Shown: piece by piece, positions 1-11,899 of the stretch
How the letters are laid out: the number at the start of each line of letters is the position of its first letter
Position numbering within the stretch: position 1 is the first letter of the stretch
From: Corynebacterium urinipleomorphum
GTDB lineage: Bacteria; Actinomycetota; Actinomycetes; Mycobacteriales; Mycobacteriaceae
Direction: 5' to 3'
Assembly (NCBI RefSeq): GCF_900155535.1
Contig: NZ_LT706963.1
Span: 483,734 to 547,733, forward strand
DNA length: 64,000 nucleotides
Notes under the pieces: generated by a model
The model's database searches: none
What the model was told of the DNA's origin: nothing
Seen by the model: only the letters and a program-made list of their open reading frames with translations
Program-made: the position numbers and the translations under genes

Positions 1-635
1 CCGCCCGCGCCGAACGTGTAGTGCCAACAAGGTCCCACAACGAGCTGCTAGTTCCCACTGTGCTGGGTCTCCTCGCGGATGCGGGACTTGAGTTCTCCGA
101 CCTTGGTGCCGTGGTCGTCGGCTGCGGCCCCGGACCGTTCACCGGCTTGCGCGTGGGCATGGCAACAGCTTCCGCGTTCGGCCAAGCCCTCGGAATTCCC
201 GTGCATGGGGTGTGCACTCACGACGCTGTAGCATCATTGATCGACGCTGAGACCGAGACGGATTCCGCCTTAGTCGTCACCGATGCCCGCCGCCGCGAGG
301 TGTATTGGGCGCAGTACCGCGGCGGCGAACGTGTCGCAGGCCCGGACGTTGTGGCGCCGGCCGCCCTGAGGTTGTCCGAGGGTGATACTTCAGTGGAGGT
401 GCTCAGCGTGCCTGAGAATCTCCGCGACCAGCTCTCCGTTGAGGCGGACACCGTCACGTATGTCGCTCCGCGCCCAGTTGGTCTTGTGGCGGTGGCGGAC
501 TTGGCCGCCACGCCGGAGCCATTGGTGCCGCTGTACTTGCGTCGCCCCGATGCCAAGGAACCGGCACCGAAGCCGAAATCACCGGCGATCCCGGATATCG
601 CGGGAATCGCGGTTGACGGCACGAAAGGGGAGTAG
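1..635 (+). CDS. tsaB: TsaB, tRNA threonylcarbamoyladenosine complex subunit (5' end missing)
   Basis: TsaB is the non-catalytic ASKHA-fold partner of TsaD in making t6A37 on ANN-decoding tRNAs. The reading frame is open from the window edge, so the ATP-site N-terminus lies outside. The visible part has the family features: an HNELL segment followed by a helix, then CGPGPFTGLRVGMATA, the glycine-rich turn typical of TsaB. The C-terminus is Pro/Lys-rich. The stop codon is directly followed by the rimI ATG with no gap, and tsaD follows rimI, the usual actinobacterial tsaB-rimI-tsaD operon. Identification is secure; only the start is unknown. Confidence 0.93.
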   Translation, partial: ARAERVVPTRSHNELLVPTVLGLLADAGLEFSDLGAVVVGCGPGPFTGLRVGMATASAFGQALGIPVHGVCTHDAVASLIDAETETDSALVVTDARRREVYWAQYRGGERVAGPDVVAPAALRLSEGDTSVEVLSVPENLRDQLSVEADTVTYVAPRPVGLVAVADLAATPEPLVPLYLRRPDAKEPAPKPKSPAIPDIAGIAVDGTKGE

Positions 636-1151
636 ATGGAGCTGCGCGAGCTGACTGCTGCAGACGCGGCAGCTACCGCCGCGATCGAAGCGGATGTGTT
701 CGCGGGGGAGACTCCTTGGTCGCGCGATGTGTTCTTGGTGGAGTTCGCGCACCCGTACACCTTCTATGTCGGCGCGTTCGACGACGGTGAGCTCGTCGGA
801 TATGCGGGACTAGCCAAACTCGGGCCGGCGGATGATCCGGAATTCGAGGTCCACACCATCGCCGTTGCCCGCGGGCACCAACGCCGCGGGATCGGGCGCG
901 TGCTCATGGACCAGCTGGTGCACGCAGCTGACATGCACGACGGGCAGATGTTCTTGGAAGTGCGCACCGATAACACCGCGGCGCTCGCTCTCTACGTTAG
1001 TTACGGTTTCATCGAGATCGGCGTGCGCAAGGGTTACTATCAGCCGACTGGAGCAGACGCGTACACCATGATGCGGGCCAGTCTCAGCGAGCGCGCAGAG
1101 CGGGAGCACGTCGACGGAAGCGATGCAGCGCAAGAAGGGAGAGGCGCATGA
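636..1151 (+). CDS. rimI: RimI-type ribosomal protein alanine N-acetyltransferase
   Basis: A 171-residue GNAT-fold acetyltransferase; the family acetylates the N-terminal alanine of ribosomal protein S18. The acetyl-CoA loop QRRGIGR lies at residues 82-88, and the [15 protein letters not shown] segment after it is typical of RimI. The start is the ATG immediately after the tsaB stop. The end overlaps the tsaD start by four bases (ATGA), implying translational coupling. About 25 polar residues at the C-terminus extend past the core fold. The substrate is inferred from family and operon context. Confidence 0.9.
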   Translation: MELRELTAADAAATAAIEADVFAGETPWSRDVFLVEFAHPYTFYVGAFDDGELVGYAGLAKLGPADDPEFEVHTIAVARGHQRRGIGRVLMDQLVHAADMHDGQMFLEVRTDNTAALALYVSYGFIEIGVRKGYYQPTGADAYTMMRASLSERAEREHVDGSDAAQEGRGA

Positions 1152-2212
1152 TTGTTCTGGGAATCGAGTCCTCGTGCGACGAGACGGGAGTGGGCATCAT
1201 CGAGCTGTCCCCCGACGGGCAGATGGAGATCCTCGCCGACGTTGTCGCGTCTTCGATGGAGCAGCACGCACGTTTCGGCGGAGTCGTCCCCGAGATCGCG
1301 TCGCGAGCCCACCTCGAGGCTATGCCCCAGGTAATGGAGAGGGCGCTGGCTGAGGCAGGCGTCGATAAGCCGGATGCTGTCGCGGCAACCGTCGGGCCGG
1401 GCCTAGCGGGTGCGTTGCTCGTGGGGGCTTCTGCCGCGAAAGCATACGCGGCGGCGTGGGGCGTGCCTTTTTACGGCGTCAACCATCTCGGCGGGCATGT
1501 TGCCGTAGCCAATCTCGACGGGGGAGAGGAGCTCCCGCATTCGATCGCGCTCCTCGTTTCCGGCGGGCACACCCAGATCCTCGAGGTGGATGCCGTGGGT
1601 AAACCCATGAAGGAATTGGGCAGCACGCTTGACGACGCCGCCGGCGAAGCCTACGACAAAGTCTCCCGCCTCCTGGGCCTCGGGTACCCCGGGGGACCGG
1701 TGATTGACGCGCTGGCGAAGAACGGCGACGCGGAGGCGATCCGTTTTCCCCGTGGCCTGTCCCGGGCCGAAGACCTGCGCGGGGAGCACCGTTACGACTT
1801 CTCCTTCTCTGGCCTGAAGACTGCTGTCGCCCGCTACGTTGAAGCTGCTGAGCGCAAAGGTGAGGTCATTTCCGTCGAAGATGTTTGCGCGTCGTTCCAG
1901 GAGGCCGTGGTGGATGTCCTCACCGCGAAAGCAGTTATGGCCTGCGAGGACACTGGCGCGCGCACGCTTTTGCTTGGCGGTGGTGTCGCGGCGAATTCAC
2001 GGTTGCGGGAACTGGCAGCCGAACGTTGCTCTGAAAAAGGCATTGAATTGCGTGTTCCGCGGTTCAAGCTGTGCACCGACAACGGAGTCATGATCGCGGC
2101 GCTCGCCTCCCAGCTCATTCATGAGGGTGCGCAACCGTCCGGCTTGGGCACTGCGACCGACACCTCTCTGGACGTGGAGACTCCGATCGTCGCGGCTAGC
2201 GCGGGCGCGTAA
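1148..2212 (+). CDS. tsaD: TsaD, tRNA N6-threonylcarbamoyladenosine synthase
   Basis: The 354-residue catalytic subunit transfers threonylcarbamoyl from its adenylate to A37 of tRNA. It starts [10 protein letters not shown] (residues 5-14). The metal ligands are His113 and His117 in NHLGGH, followed by SGGHTQIL, a [11 protein letters not shown] nucleotide loop and CTDNGVMIA near the C-terminus. The length is normal for the family. The start overlaps the rimI stop by four bases. Last gene of the t6A operon; the next gene follows after about 110 bp. Confidence 0.96.
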   Translation: MIVLGIESSCDETGVGIIELSPDGQMEILADVVASSMEQHARFGGVVPEIASRAHLEAMPQVMERALAEAGVDKPDAVAATVGPGLAGALLVGASAAKAYAAAWGVPFYGVNHLGGHVAVANLDGGEELPHSIALLVSGGHTQILEVDAVGKPMKELGSTLDDAAGEAYDKVSRLLGLGYPGGPVIDALAKNGDAEAIRFPRGLSRAEDLRGEHRYDFSFSGLKTAVARYVEAAERKGEVISVEDVCASFQEAVVDVLTAKAVMACEDTGARTLLLGGGVAANSRLRELAAERCSEKGIELRVPRFKLCTDNGVMIAALASQLIHEGAQPSGLGTATDTSLDVETPIVAASAGA

Positions 2213-2321
2213 AGCGGGCTCTGGCAGCGCCTGCTGTGCTCGCCGAGCTAACCGCGCAGATACAACGTACTGTTGAGGGCGTTGCCTTTCCCCACCGCAT
2301 TTTCGATTGAAGGATGAGAGC

Positions 2322-2771
2322 ATGGCGATCCACAGCGACCACGAGAAATTCGGGCTGCTTGTCAACCCGGACTTGACCTTCCACCGCATTGTTTTCGACC
2401 TTGACGATGCGAACCAGTTCCTCGGTCCTGTCGTTGAAGAAGGTGTGCAGGTCGCCTTCGAGCAGGACGGGACGCTCCATGAGGCGTATTACTCGCCAGA
2501 GGCAAAGGAACGGGGAGCTGAGCCGAATCCGGTTGCGTCCATGGCCCGCAATACCGCTGCCACAGACAACCCGAGCTTCCTCCAAGACCCTGCCACCGCC
2601 ATTTCCGGTCCGGTGATTTTCACCGGCCGCGGCGGGAAAAGCATCGACGACGACGTTGTCGAAGGCATCAAGAACACAATCCGGGCTGTTCGCCACTACC
2701 GTGAGGACAACGAAGAGGAGTACCAGCTCTGGCGTAACGCAGTTCTGAACATGGGCACTCCGCAGGTGTAA
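2322..2771 (+). CDS. Conserved hypothetical protein between tsaD and groES
   Basis: A 149-residue acidic, soluble protein that I recognise only by position: corynebacteria carry a small uncharacterised gene between tsaD and groES. The ATG at 2322 is preferred over an upstream TTG because AAGGA (2310-2314) sits seven bases before it. No membrane segment, signal peptide or catalytic motif is visible. The sequence begins HSDHEKFGLLVNPDLTFHRIVFD and ends with an acidic helix, HYREDNEEEYQLW. It could be transcribed with tsaD or alone. Function unknown. Confidence 0.75.
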   Translation: MAIHSDHEKFGLLVNPDLTFHRIVFDLDDANQFLGPVVEEGVQVAFEQDGTLHEAYYSPEAKERGAEPNPVASMARNTAATDNPSFLQDPATAISGPVIFTGRGGKSIDDDVVEGIKNTIRAVRHYREDNEEEYQLWRNAVLNMGTPQV

Positions 2772-2880
2772 ACGCTGCTTCTGCTTCCGGTCTCCGGGCC
2801 GGATGAGTGGAGTGTGCGGTTCGCATTCCGCATCAATGGCGAGACGAGGCTGGGCACTAGGTGCCCGGCCTTGTTGTCGT

Positions 2881-2907
2881 TTAGCACTCACGTAGGTAGA
2901 GTGCTAA
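2881..2907 (+). promoter_or_regulatory. CIRCE operator (HrcA) upstream of groESL
   Basis: A perfect CIRCE element: TTAGCACTC (2881-2889), nine bases, GAGTGCTAA (2899-2907). It lies about 130 bp before groES in the only non-coding gap ahead of the operon. CIRCE is bound by the repressor HrcA, which releases DNA on heat stress. I saw no HspR-type HAIR element here. Confidence 0.96.
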
Positions 2908-3037
2908 CCAGGTTTTGGGCACAGTTTGTTCACCCGCGACGACGGCTGCGCATCGCGAAACCTCGGCAGCGCCCGCGTCTGACGCGGCACCGCCGGAGAA
3001 AGCTCATTAAGAACAACTTTCAAGAAAGGTTTTCACT

Positions 3038-3340
3038 GTGGCAAACGTCAACATCAAGCCGCTCGAGGACAAGATCCTCGTCCAGATCGTCGAGGCTGAG
3101 ACCACCACCGCTTCCGGCCTGGTCATTCCGGATTCCGCTCAGGAGAAGCCGCAGGAAGCAACCGTCATCGCTGTCGGCCCGGGTCGCTGGGACGACGAGG
3201 GCGAGCACCGCATTCCGGTCGACGTGAAGGAAGGCGACACCGTCATCTTCTCCAAGTACGGCGGCACCGAGCTCAAGTACGGCGACGAGGAGTACCTGCT
3301 CCTGTCTGCACGTGACCTGCTGGCCGTCGTCGAAAAATAA
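3038..3340 (+). CDS. groES: Co-chaperonin GroES
   Basis: The 100-residue GroES monomer forms the heptameric lid of the GroEL folding chamber in the cytoplasm. It begins [20 protein letters not shown]. The mobile loop that docks on GroEL spans about residues 21-39 ([16 protein letters not shown]), and the beta-hairpin region [19 protein letters not shown] follows. The GTG at 3038 is preceded by AAGAAAGG. groEL1 begins 20 bp downstream. Controlled by the CIRCE operator upstream. Confidence 0.98.
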   Translation: MANVNIKPLEDKILVQIVEAETTTASGLVIPDSAQEKPQEATVIAVGPGRWDDEGEHRIPVDVKEGDTVIFSKYGGTELKYGDEEYLLLSARDLLAVVEK

Positions 3341-3354
3341 GAAGGGGGACCTGA

Positions 3355-4968
<1,614 letters not shown>

Positions 4969-4984
4969 CTCCCTGCGCACGGCG

Positions 4985-5036
4985 ACCGCCCCGTCTCACG
5001 GGCCCGAGAAAGGGTCTGCGGAACGGGGCGGTTTTC
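4985..5036 (+). terminator. Rho-independent terminator after groEL1
   Basis: A perfect 10-bp stem, ACCGCCCCGT (4985-4994) with ACGGGGCGGT (5023-5032), runs into TTTTCGTTT. It lies 17 bp past the groEL1 stop and ends before the convergent whiB gene. Confidence 0.85.
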
Positions 5037-5078
5037 GTTTAGGCGACGGTGGTGTTTGGCACCGTGCCGTGCTGGCGG

Positions 5079-5399
5079 TTAGACCGCAGCGACCTTCGTC
5101 TTCGCCCGACGATTGGCGGTGCCACGGAGTGCTGCATGACGCTCCGACTCGCTCATGCCGCCCCAGATGCCGTATGGCTCAGCGACGGCGAGAGCATGCG
5201 CGCGGCACTGCTCCAAAACGGGGCAACCGAAGCAGATCGCCTTAGCGCGGTTTTCCCGGTTGGTGCGGGCACGGCCACGCTCTCCGTCCGGGTGGTAGAA
5301 AACGTCGGAGGCCTCGCCGCGGCAGGCTCCGTGGAGCTGCCAATCCCAGAAATCGGCGTTCGGTCCCGGCAGCTGCTGCGGCATGGACATCGTGGGCAT
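5079..5399 (-). CDS. whcB: WhiB-family iron-sulfur regulator (WhiB3/WhcB type)
   Basis: A 106-residue WhiB-like protein. WhiB proteins bind an oxygen- and NO-sensitive [4Fe-4S] cluster and act with the housekeeping sigma factor. The four cluster cysteines are C26, C56, C59 and C65 in the standard C-x29-C-x2-C-x5-C spacing, followed by the turn GIWGG (about 77-81) and a basic tail, RGTANRRAKTK, that contacts DNA. A position next to groEL1 and sigD matches mycobacterial whiB3 and corynebacterial whcB. The ATG at 5399 has GAGGAG 11 bases upstream. Methionines at residues 4 and 6 are alternative starts. Confidence 0.9.
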   Translation of the reverse strand: MPTMSMPQQLPGPNADFWDWQLHGACRGEASDVFYHPDGERGRARTNRENRAKAICFGCPVLEQCRAHALAVAEPYGIWGGMSESERHAALRGTANRRAKTKVAAV

Positions 5400-5676
5400 T
5401 GAGTGTGAATCTCCTCGACTGGGGAACTACGAGCTTCCGCTTCCCTGCTCAACTCGGTGACTGAGACGTCTCCGAACCGCGGCGGTGAAGCAACGAGAAA
5501 GCAGTGTGCAATGTGCGGGTAAACAGTTGGTTTCTGACAGGTGTCGCACAGTTTGAACCAAGGTTTTATGGGGGCCCGACACGTCCGTGAACAGTGTGAA
5601 CCGGCGGAGGTTAAAGGTCGGTGAATAATGGGTGTCTACCGGCGAGTTGCCACATGCGCCATCTTGAGTCACACGT

Positions 5677-5701
5677 GTAACGCCGGGGTGTGCCCTGGGA
5701 T
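5677..5701 (+). promoter_or_regulatory. Possible SigD-type promoter upstream of sigD
   Basis: The 528-bp gap between whcB and sigD (5400-5927) holds no convincing gene. It contains GTAACG (5677-5682), 16 bases, then GAT (5699-5701), which fits the SigD promoter pattern I recall for C. glutamicum (GTAAC[A/G]-N16-GAT). If used, sigD would be autoregulated with a leader of roughly 220 nt. A second GTAACC lies near 5860. This is a short motif match only. Confidence 0.35.
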
Positions 5702-5927
5702 GGTCCCGGAGATGTGCCTTTCCCGGCGTGTTGGATAAGGCATCCTCGCGAGGTAAGGGCCCCGTTAGGCTCTACGTCCTCATGGCTGGGGCGTAGGATG
5801 GGAACGCTTGAAAAACCGCCGAGAAGATGCCGAACAGATCCGGGCCGATAAGGTCTGGCGTAACCTGCGGTAGATCTGCCACAGATGTGCCGTGGTTCCA
5901 ACACTCGATGATCAGCGAAGGAGACAC

Positions 5928-6518
5928 GTGGCCGCTTCCGATGCCGACGATCGCCTTGCGGTCCTCGTCCCCCTGGCGCAAGAAGGCGACCAACGGGCCC
6001 TCAAAGAGATCATTCAGATTGTCCACCCCATCGTTCTCCGGTACGCCAGGGCGCGTATCAGCGGCGGCCGTCCGCCGACAGCGGAAGATGTCGCCCAGGA
6101 AATCTGCCTCGCCGTGGCCACATCCGTGGGGAAGTTTCAGGACGAGGGAAAACCTTTCATGGCCTTCGTCTACGGCATCGCCTTCAATAAGGTCACTGAT
6201 GCCCACCGCGTTCTCTCCCGCGATAAATCCAGTCCGATTGATGAGATCCCGGACCAGGAGTATCTCGGGGATACCCCCGAAGACGCCGCAATGGTGGTGG
6301 CGGGCAGTAACAGAGTTCGCGAGTTACTCGATCTGCTAAGTGAGAGGGCCAAAGAAATCGTTGTGCTGCGCGTTTTCGTCGGCCTGTCCGCCGAGCAAAC
6401 AGCAGAGATCGTAGGCAGCACTGCGGGCGCAGTCCGCGTCGCCCAGCACCGCGCGCTAGCCACGATGCGGAAAGCTATTGAGAATGAGCGGGAAGGCCTC
6501 AGTGAGGACTGGGGCTGA
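5928..6518 (+). CDS. sigD: RNA polymerase sigma factor SigD (group 4)
   Basis: A 196-residue ECF-type sigma factor. The region 2 helix is visible in AEDVAQEICLAVATSVGKF and the FMAFVYGIAFNKVTDAHR that follows. Region 4 is LSERAKEIVVLRVFVGLSAEQ plus the recognition helix segment GAVRVAQHRALATMRK. In corynebacteria SigD controls cell-envelope (mycomembrane) genes. The GTG at 5928 is chosen because AAGGAG (5918-5923) lies four bases upstream; an earlier GTG at 5892 has no ribosome site. rsdA follows after 27 bp, so sigma and anti-sigma are co-expressed. Confidence 0.93.
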   Translation: MAASDADDRLAVLVPLAQEGDQRALKEIIQIVHPIVLRYARARISGGRPPTAEDVAQEICLAVATSVGKFQDEGKPFMAFVYGIAFNKVTDAHRVLSRDKSSPIDEIPDQEYLGDTPEDAAMVVAGSNRVRELLDLLSERAKEIVVLRVFVGLSAEQTAEIVGSTAGAVRVAQHRALATMRKAIENEREGLSEDWG

Positions 6519-6545
6519 CACGAGCCGAGATTAAGGAGGGGAGCC

Positions 6546-7481
6546 ATGGAACCGAAATTCACCGGCGGAGGCGGTCATCACCGCGGGAACGACGCTGACA
6601 TTCCTGCGAACATGGATGACCTGCAGGCCAGCGATGCCTTTCTGACGGCGCTGTCGCACGGCGTTGATCCGTCCAACGGTTCCGACGAATTGGCTGCCCT
6701 GCTTCTCGGGCTCCGGGACGAGGTAGAAGCGCCCATGCCCGCGGCCCCGAATGTGTCGGGATATGTACCGGTGCGGGACGGCGCAGCTACCAATGGCACG
6801 GCCACCGAAGAGGCTCCGGCCGTCTCTTCTTTGGATCAGCGTCGTATTCTCCGCGGACGCCACTCCGCCGAAGGCGGTAAGGGCAGTCGTCACTTCCGCA
6901 CCAACCCGTGGGCTGCCGGTCTTGTCGGTGCTGCCGCCGCGACTGTGCTTGTTGCCGGCACCGGTGCCGCCCTGTACAACGCCACTCCGGGTTCCGCGCT
7001 GTGGGGGCCGTCTGAAGCGGTGTTCGGGGAACGCACGAATACTGTCGAGTTCGCCAGCGCCCTGGATGAGATTGAAAGTAAGACCGAGTCTGGGGATATT
7101 GCCGGTGCCCGCGTTCTCATCGAACAGTTGCGTGAGTCGATGAAGCATGACCGCTCGTCCGAACGCGCCAAGCGCCCGGACCGCGGCGGTGCAGCGCCAG
7201 CCACATCGACCCTTGCTTCGATTGTCACGGTCTCGCCGTCGAGCCCGAAGCCTGCGGACCAGCCGGCAGCACCGGAAAGCCCAGCTACGGTCACAGTCAC
7301 TCCGGAACCTGTCACCGAAACGGTCACGGTCACCGAAACGGCGCAGGCACAGAATGGGAGGGGCGGTGAGCCGTCGCAAAGCGTGAATGCGCCGATGGAA
7401 GCACCGACGATCCCCACGACGACGAGGGTGCTGGGAAGCCCGCAGCCGACGCAACAACCGGCCGCGCAGTCCTCGGAGTAG
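6546..7481 (+). CDS. rsdA: Membrane anti-sigma-D factor RsdA
   Basis: A 311-residue single-pass membrane protein. The cytoplasmic N-terminus (about 1-115) includes MDDLQASDAFLTALSHG and DELAALLLGL, which fit the sigma-binding segment of RsdA. One membrane helix spans about residues 121-142 (AAGLVGAAAATVLVAGTGAAL). The outside part carries an acidic helix and a long Pro/Ser/Thr/Val-rich low-complexity tail. AGGAGG precedes the ATG. It sits directly behind sigD, as in mycobacteria and corynebacteria, where regulated proteolysis releases SigD. It converges on the next gene with only 7 bp between them. Confidence 0.9.
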   Translation: MEPKFTGGGGHHRGNDADIPANMDDLQASDAFLTALSHGVDPSNGSDELAALLLGLRDEVEAPMPAAPNVSGYVPVRDGAATNGTATEEAPAVSSLDQRRILRGRHSAEGGKGSRHFRTNPWAAGLVGAAAATVLVAGTGAALYNATPGSALWGPSEAVFGERTNTVEFASALDEIESKTESGDIAGARVLIEQLRESMKHDRSSERAKRPDRGGAAPATSTLASIVTVSPSSPKPADQPAAPESPATVTVTPEPVTETVTVTETAQAQNGRGGEPSQSVNAPMEAPTIPTTTRVLGSPQPTQQPAAQSSE

Positions 7482-7488
7482 GTGCGAC

Positions 7489-7881
7489 TTAGCGCGCGTC
7501 GAGTCCGTCGAGGTAGCCCAACGCGTAATCCCACGGCACATACGCGTTCGGGTTCGGCTCGGCGCTGGGTTCATGCACAGGCGGCAACTCGCCCTGCAGG
7601 CTGGCAATCATGTTGGTGATCATGATGTCCCAGTCGTAGTAGTGGATTTCCTCGCAGTCCTCGCACAGGAAATGGATGCCCAAAATTCCGCGTGGCTCCA
7701 GCACGTGCTTGAACTCGCGGGTCTGGGCCAAATCGCGCATGACCGCCTGTCGTTCTTCCGGGCTGAGCGGCTCCACGACCTCATCGTCTTCAATGAAGGA
7801 TGCGGGATCATTGGGATCGTCTGCGAACGGGTCGCGCGGCATCATGGAGTCAAAATTCACGGTTCCCAGCCTATTGCTCAC
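7489..7881 (-). CDS. DUF5319 family protein
   Basis: An acidic soluble protein of up to 130 residues, conserved next to rsdA and guaB in corynebacteria and mycobacteria; function unknown. The conserved core reads FLCEDCEEIHYYDWDIM, where Cys-x2-Cys could bind metal or iron-sulfur, and the end is NAYVPWDYALGYLDGL. Two GTG starts are possible: 7881, with GGGAGG only two bases ahead, or 7860, giving VNFDSMMPRDPF and matching the usual family start better. I keep the longer form with low certainty about the first seven residues. Confidence 0.85.
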   Translation of the reverse strand: MSNRLGTVNFDSMMPRDPFADDPNDPASFIEDDEVVEPLSPEERQAVMRDLAQTREFKHVLEPRGILGIHFLCEDCEEIHYYDWDIMITNMIASLQGELPPVHEPSAEPNPNAYVPWDYALGYLDGLDAR

Positions 7882-7951
7882 CGCCTCCCGAGTTCAATTC
7901 CCTCGGGGTGTGAGCGCCCGTGCGGGCGGCAGCCCCTGACCTGCCGTCTGA

Positions 7952-9568
<1,617 letters not shown>

Positions 9569-9570
9569 AC

Positions 9571-10782
9571 ATGCGCGATTACGTTGAGATCGGCATCGGG
9601 CGCGAAGCCCGCCGCGCGTACGAGCTGAGAGACATCAGCATTGTTCCCTCGCGGCGCACGCGTTCCTCGAAGGACGTGGACTTGAGCTGGCATATCGACG
9701 CCTACACGTTCGATGTCCCTTTCGTCTCCCACCCGACGGACTCCCTGGCCAGCCCGGAATTCGTCATCGAGATGGGCAGGCAAGGCGGCCTCGGCGTGAT
9801 CAACGCCGAAGGATTGTGGGGCCGTCATGCGGATCTCGACGGCGCCATTGCGAAGGTGGTCACTGCACGGCTCGACACAGATCGCGCCAAGGAGGCGTCG
9901 TCTGCCGAAGATAATGCTGTGAAGACGCTCCAGGAGCTCCACGCTGCTCCGCTCGACCACGACCTGCTTTCTGAGCGCATTGCGCAGGTCCGCGATTCCG
10001 GCGTCACCGTGGCGGTGCGCGTGAGCCCGCAGCACGCGCGCGAGCTCGCGCCGGTTGTGATCAACGCCGGCGCCGAAATTTTGTTCATTCAGGGCGAGAT
10101 CATTTCCGCCGAGCACGTCCAGGAAGGCGGGGAGCCCCTCAACCTGAAGGAGTTCATTGGCTCCCTCGACGTTCCCGTCATCGCCGGAGGCGTGGGCGAC
10201 TACTCCACTGCGCTGCACCTGATGCGTTCCGGTGCCGCCGGCATCATCGTCGGCCAGGGCGTGACCACCTCGGATTCCGCACTGGGGATTCGTTCCCACA
10301 TGGCCACTCAAATCGCCGATGCCGCGGCCGCGCGCCGCGAGTACCTCGACGAGACCGAGGGGCGCTACGTGCACATCATCGCCGACGGCGGTGTCAAGAC
10401 CAGCGGCGATATCGCCCGTTCAGTCGCTTGCGGCGCCGACGCGGTGATGCTCGGACCGGCTTTGGCCTCCGCGGCCGAAGCAGCCGGATACGGCTACTAC
10501 TGGCAGTCGCAGACTGCGCATCCGCGCTTCCCGCGTGGTCTCGTCGAGCGTTTCGGCGGCGGCTTCTCCTTCGGCTGGGGCCTCGACGACGCGGATGCGG
10601 CTCATGCTGTGCTGGAGCAGCTCCGGGCCGGCAGCCCCAGCCTGGGAACCATCCTGCACGGCCCCAGCACCAGCACTCGGGGCGGCCACAATCTCGCCGG
10701 CGGCCTACGCCGGGTGATGGCCAAGTGCGGCTATACCGACATCAAGAGCTTCCAGAAGGTGAGCATTACCGTCATGCGTTAA
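9571..10782 (+). CDS. guaB3: GuaB3 family IMP dehydrogenase-like protein
   Basis: A 403-residue TIM-barrel protein of the IMPDH/GMP reductase superfamily without CBS domains. It begins DYVEIGIGREARRAYELRDI and is always next to guaB in actinobacteria. Its exact reaction is unsettled; related cyanobacterial enzymes were reported as IMP dehydrogenases. In the position of the catalytic loop I read AAGIIVGQGVTTSDSALG, with no cysteine, whereas guaB upstream has GSICTTR. The nucleotide-binding GGVKTSGD and GADAVMLGPALA segments are intact. Likely co-transcribed with guaB; a terminator follows. Confidence 0.92.
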   Translation: MRDYVEIGIGREARRAYELRDISIVPSRRTRSSKDVDLSWHIDAYTFDVPFVSHPTDSLASPEFVIEMGRQGGLGVINAEGLWGRHADLDGAIAKVVTARLDTDRAKEASSAEDNAVKTLQELHAAPLDHDLLSERIAQVRDSGVTVAVRVSPQHARELAPVVINAGAEILFIQGEIISAEHVQEGGEPLNLKEFIGSLDVPVIAGGVGDYSTALHLMRSGAAGIIVGQGVTTSDSALGIRSHMATQIADAAAARREYLDETEGRYVHIIADGGVKTSGDIARSVACGADAVMLGPALASAAEAAGYGYYWQSQTAHPRFPRGLVERFGGGFSFGWGLDDADAAHAVLEQLRAGSPSLGTILHGPSTSTRGGHNLAGGLRRVMAKCGYTDIKSFQKVSITVMR

Positions 10783-10823
10783 GCCACGCGTGGAGTCAAC
10801 CCATCAAATCAAGGCCTGCCTTT

Positions 10824-10860
10824 CCGCCCAGCACTGCTCGTTTCGGTGCTGGGCGGTTTT
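10824..10860 (+). terminator. Terminator after guaB3
   Basis: A 10-bp stem, CCGCCCAGCA (10824-10833) pairing with TGCTGGGCGG (10847-10856), followed by TTTTTATT. It lies about 40 bp past the guaB3 stop. Confidence 0.85.
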
Positions 10861-10914
10861 TATTGTGCGTACCCCTGAAACGGTGATGTGAAAATCACAT
10901 TTCTACACAGCGTA

Positions 10915-10957
10915 TTGTTAATCTTCGGCACGACGAACTATGGTTAGCCTAACGTCA
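10915..10957 (+). promoter_or_regulatory. mnt operon promoter with DtxR/MntR-like operator
   Basis: A plausible promoter has -35 TTGTTA (10915-10920), 18 bp, and -10 TATGGT (10939-10944). The -10 is covered by TATGGTTAGCCTAACGTCA (10939-10957), matching the 19-bp DtxR box at 15 positions, with the central GGTTAGCCTAAC intact. The mntR gene at the far end of the operon suggests an Mn-dependent repressor of the same family may bind here, though DtxR itself is possible. A repressor here would block RNA polymerase. Confidence 0.6.
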
Positions 10958-10981
10958 ATATAAGATCCGAAAGGAAGAATC

Positions 10982-11899
10982 ATGGCACGGCTTACGCGTA
11001 TCTCCATACGGGCGGCTACGTTGGGTCTCTCCGCATTGCTGGCAGCTTGCTCCACCACAGACACTGGCGCCACCGACGAAAAACCGGTTGTACTGACAAC
11101 CTTCACTGTCATTCAGGACATTGCCCAGAATGTCGCGGGGGACCATCTCACCGTCGAGTCGCTGACTAAGCCCGGTGCGGAGATCCACGGGTATGAACCA
11201 ACGCCTGGCGACATCCAGCGCGCCTCAGACGCCGACCTCATCCTCGACAACGGACTGAATCTTGAAAGCTGGTTCGATCAGTTCGTTCAGGATGTCGATG
11301 CCCCGCATGCGACTGTCTCCGACGGTGTCGACCCGATCGACATCACCGAGGACGAAGCAGCTGGCAAGCCCAATCCGCATGCGTGGATGAGTCCGGTAGT
11401 GGTGAAGACCTACGTGGACAATATGGTCAAAGCCTTCAGCGACCTCGATCCGGATCATGCCGAAGACTTCAAGGCCAACGGCGAGGCCTACAAGGAGGAG
11501 CTGGACAAGGTGCAGAACGGCATGGTCGAAGAGCTCTCCGACCTGCCAGAACAGCACCGGGCGCTGGTGACCTGTGAAGGGGCTTTCTCCTACATGGCCC
11601 GCGACGCGGGCCTGGAGGAGCGCTTCATCTGGGCGGTCAACTCCGAGAACCAGGCAACACCGCAGCAGATATCGCGGGCCATCGAATTCGTCAAAGAGAA
11701 CGAAGTGCCCGCAGTGTTCTGCGAGTCCACCGTGAGCAAGAACCCGATGATGCAGGTTGTCGACGCCACTGACGCACGGTTCGGCGGCATTCTCTACGTC
11801 GACTCCCTGTCTGAACACGATGGGCCGGTGCCGACCTACCTCGAGCTGATTGAGCACGACGCGGACGTGATCACGAACGCCCTGACCGGGAGGAAATAA
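10982..11899 (+). CDS. mntA: Metal ABC transporter substrate-binding lipoprotein (MntA-like)
   Basis: A 305-residue cluster A-I solute-binding protein for Mn(II) or Zn(II). The signal peptide ends in the lipobox LLAAC (Cys23 lipidated). Metal ligands of the family are visible as His69 (AEIHGYEPTP), His133 (NPHAWMSP) and Glu199 (CEGAF), with an Asp near the C-terminus (LYVDSLSEHDG). There is no His-rich zinc loop between residues 120 and 130, only an acidic one, which favours manganese. AGGAAG precedes the ATG. The stop overlaps the ATPase start by one base. Confidence 0.9.
   Translation: MARLTRISIRAATLGLSALLAACSTTDTGATDEKPVVLTTFTVIQDIAQNVAGDHLTVESLTKPGAEIHGYEPTPGDIQRASDADLILDNGLNLESWFDQFVQDVDAPHATVSDGVDPIDITEDEAAGKPNPHAWMSPVVVKTYVDNMVKAFSDLDPDHAEDFKANGEAYKEELDKVQNGMVEELSDLPEQHRALVTCEGAFSYMARDAGLEERFIWAVNSENQATPQQISRAIEFVKENEVPAVFCESTVSKNPMMQVVDATDARFGGILYVDSLSEHDGPVPTYLELIEHDADVITNALTGRK

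Noticed and set aside
5611..5904. 97-codon minus-strand frame in the whcB-sigD gap
   Set aside because: No ribosome site, atypical Arg/Pro/His-rich composition and overlap with the sigD leader; probably non-coding.
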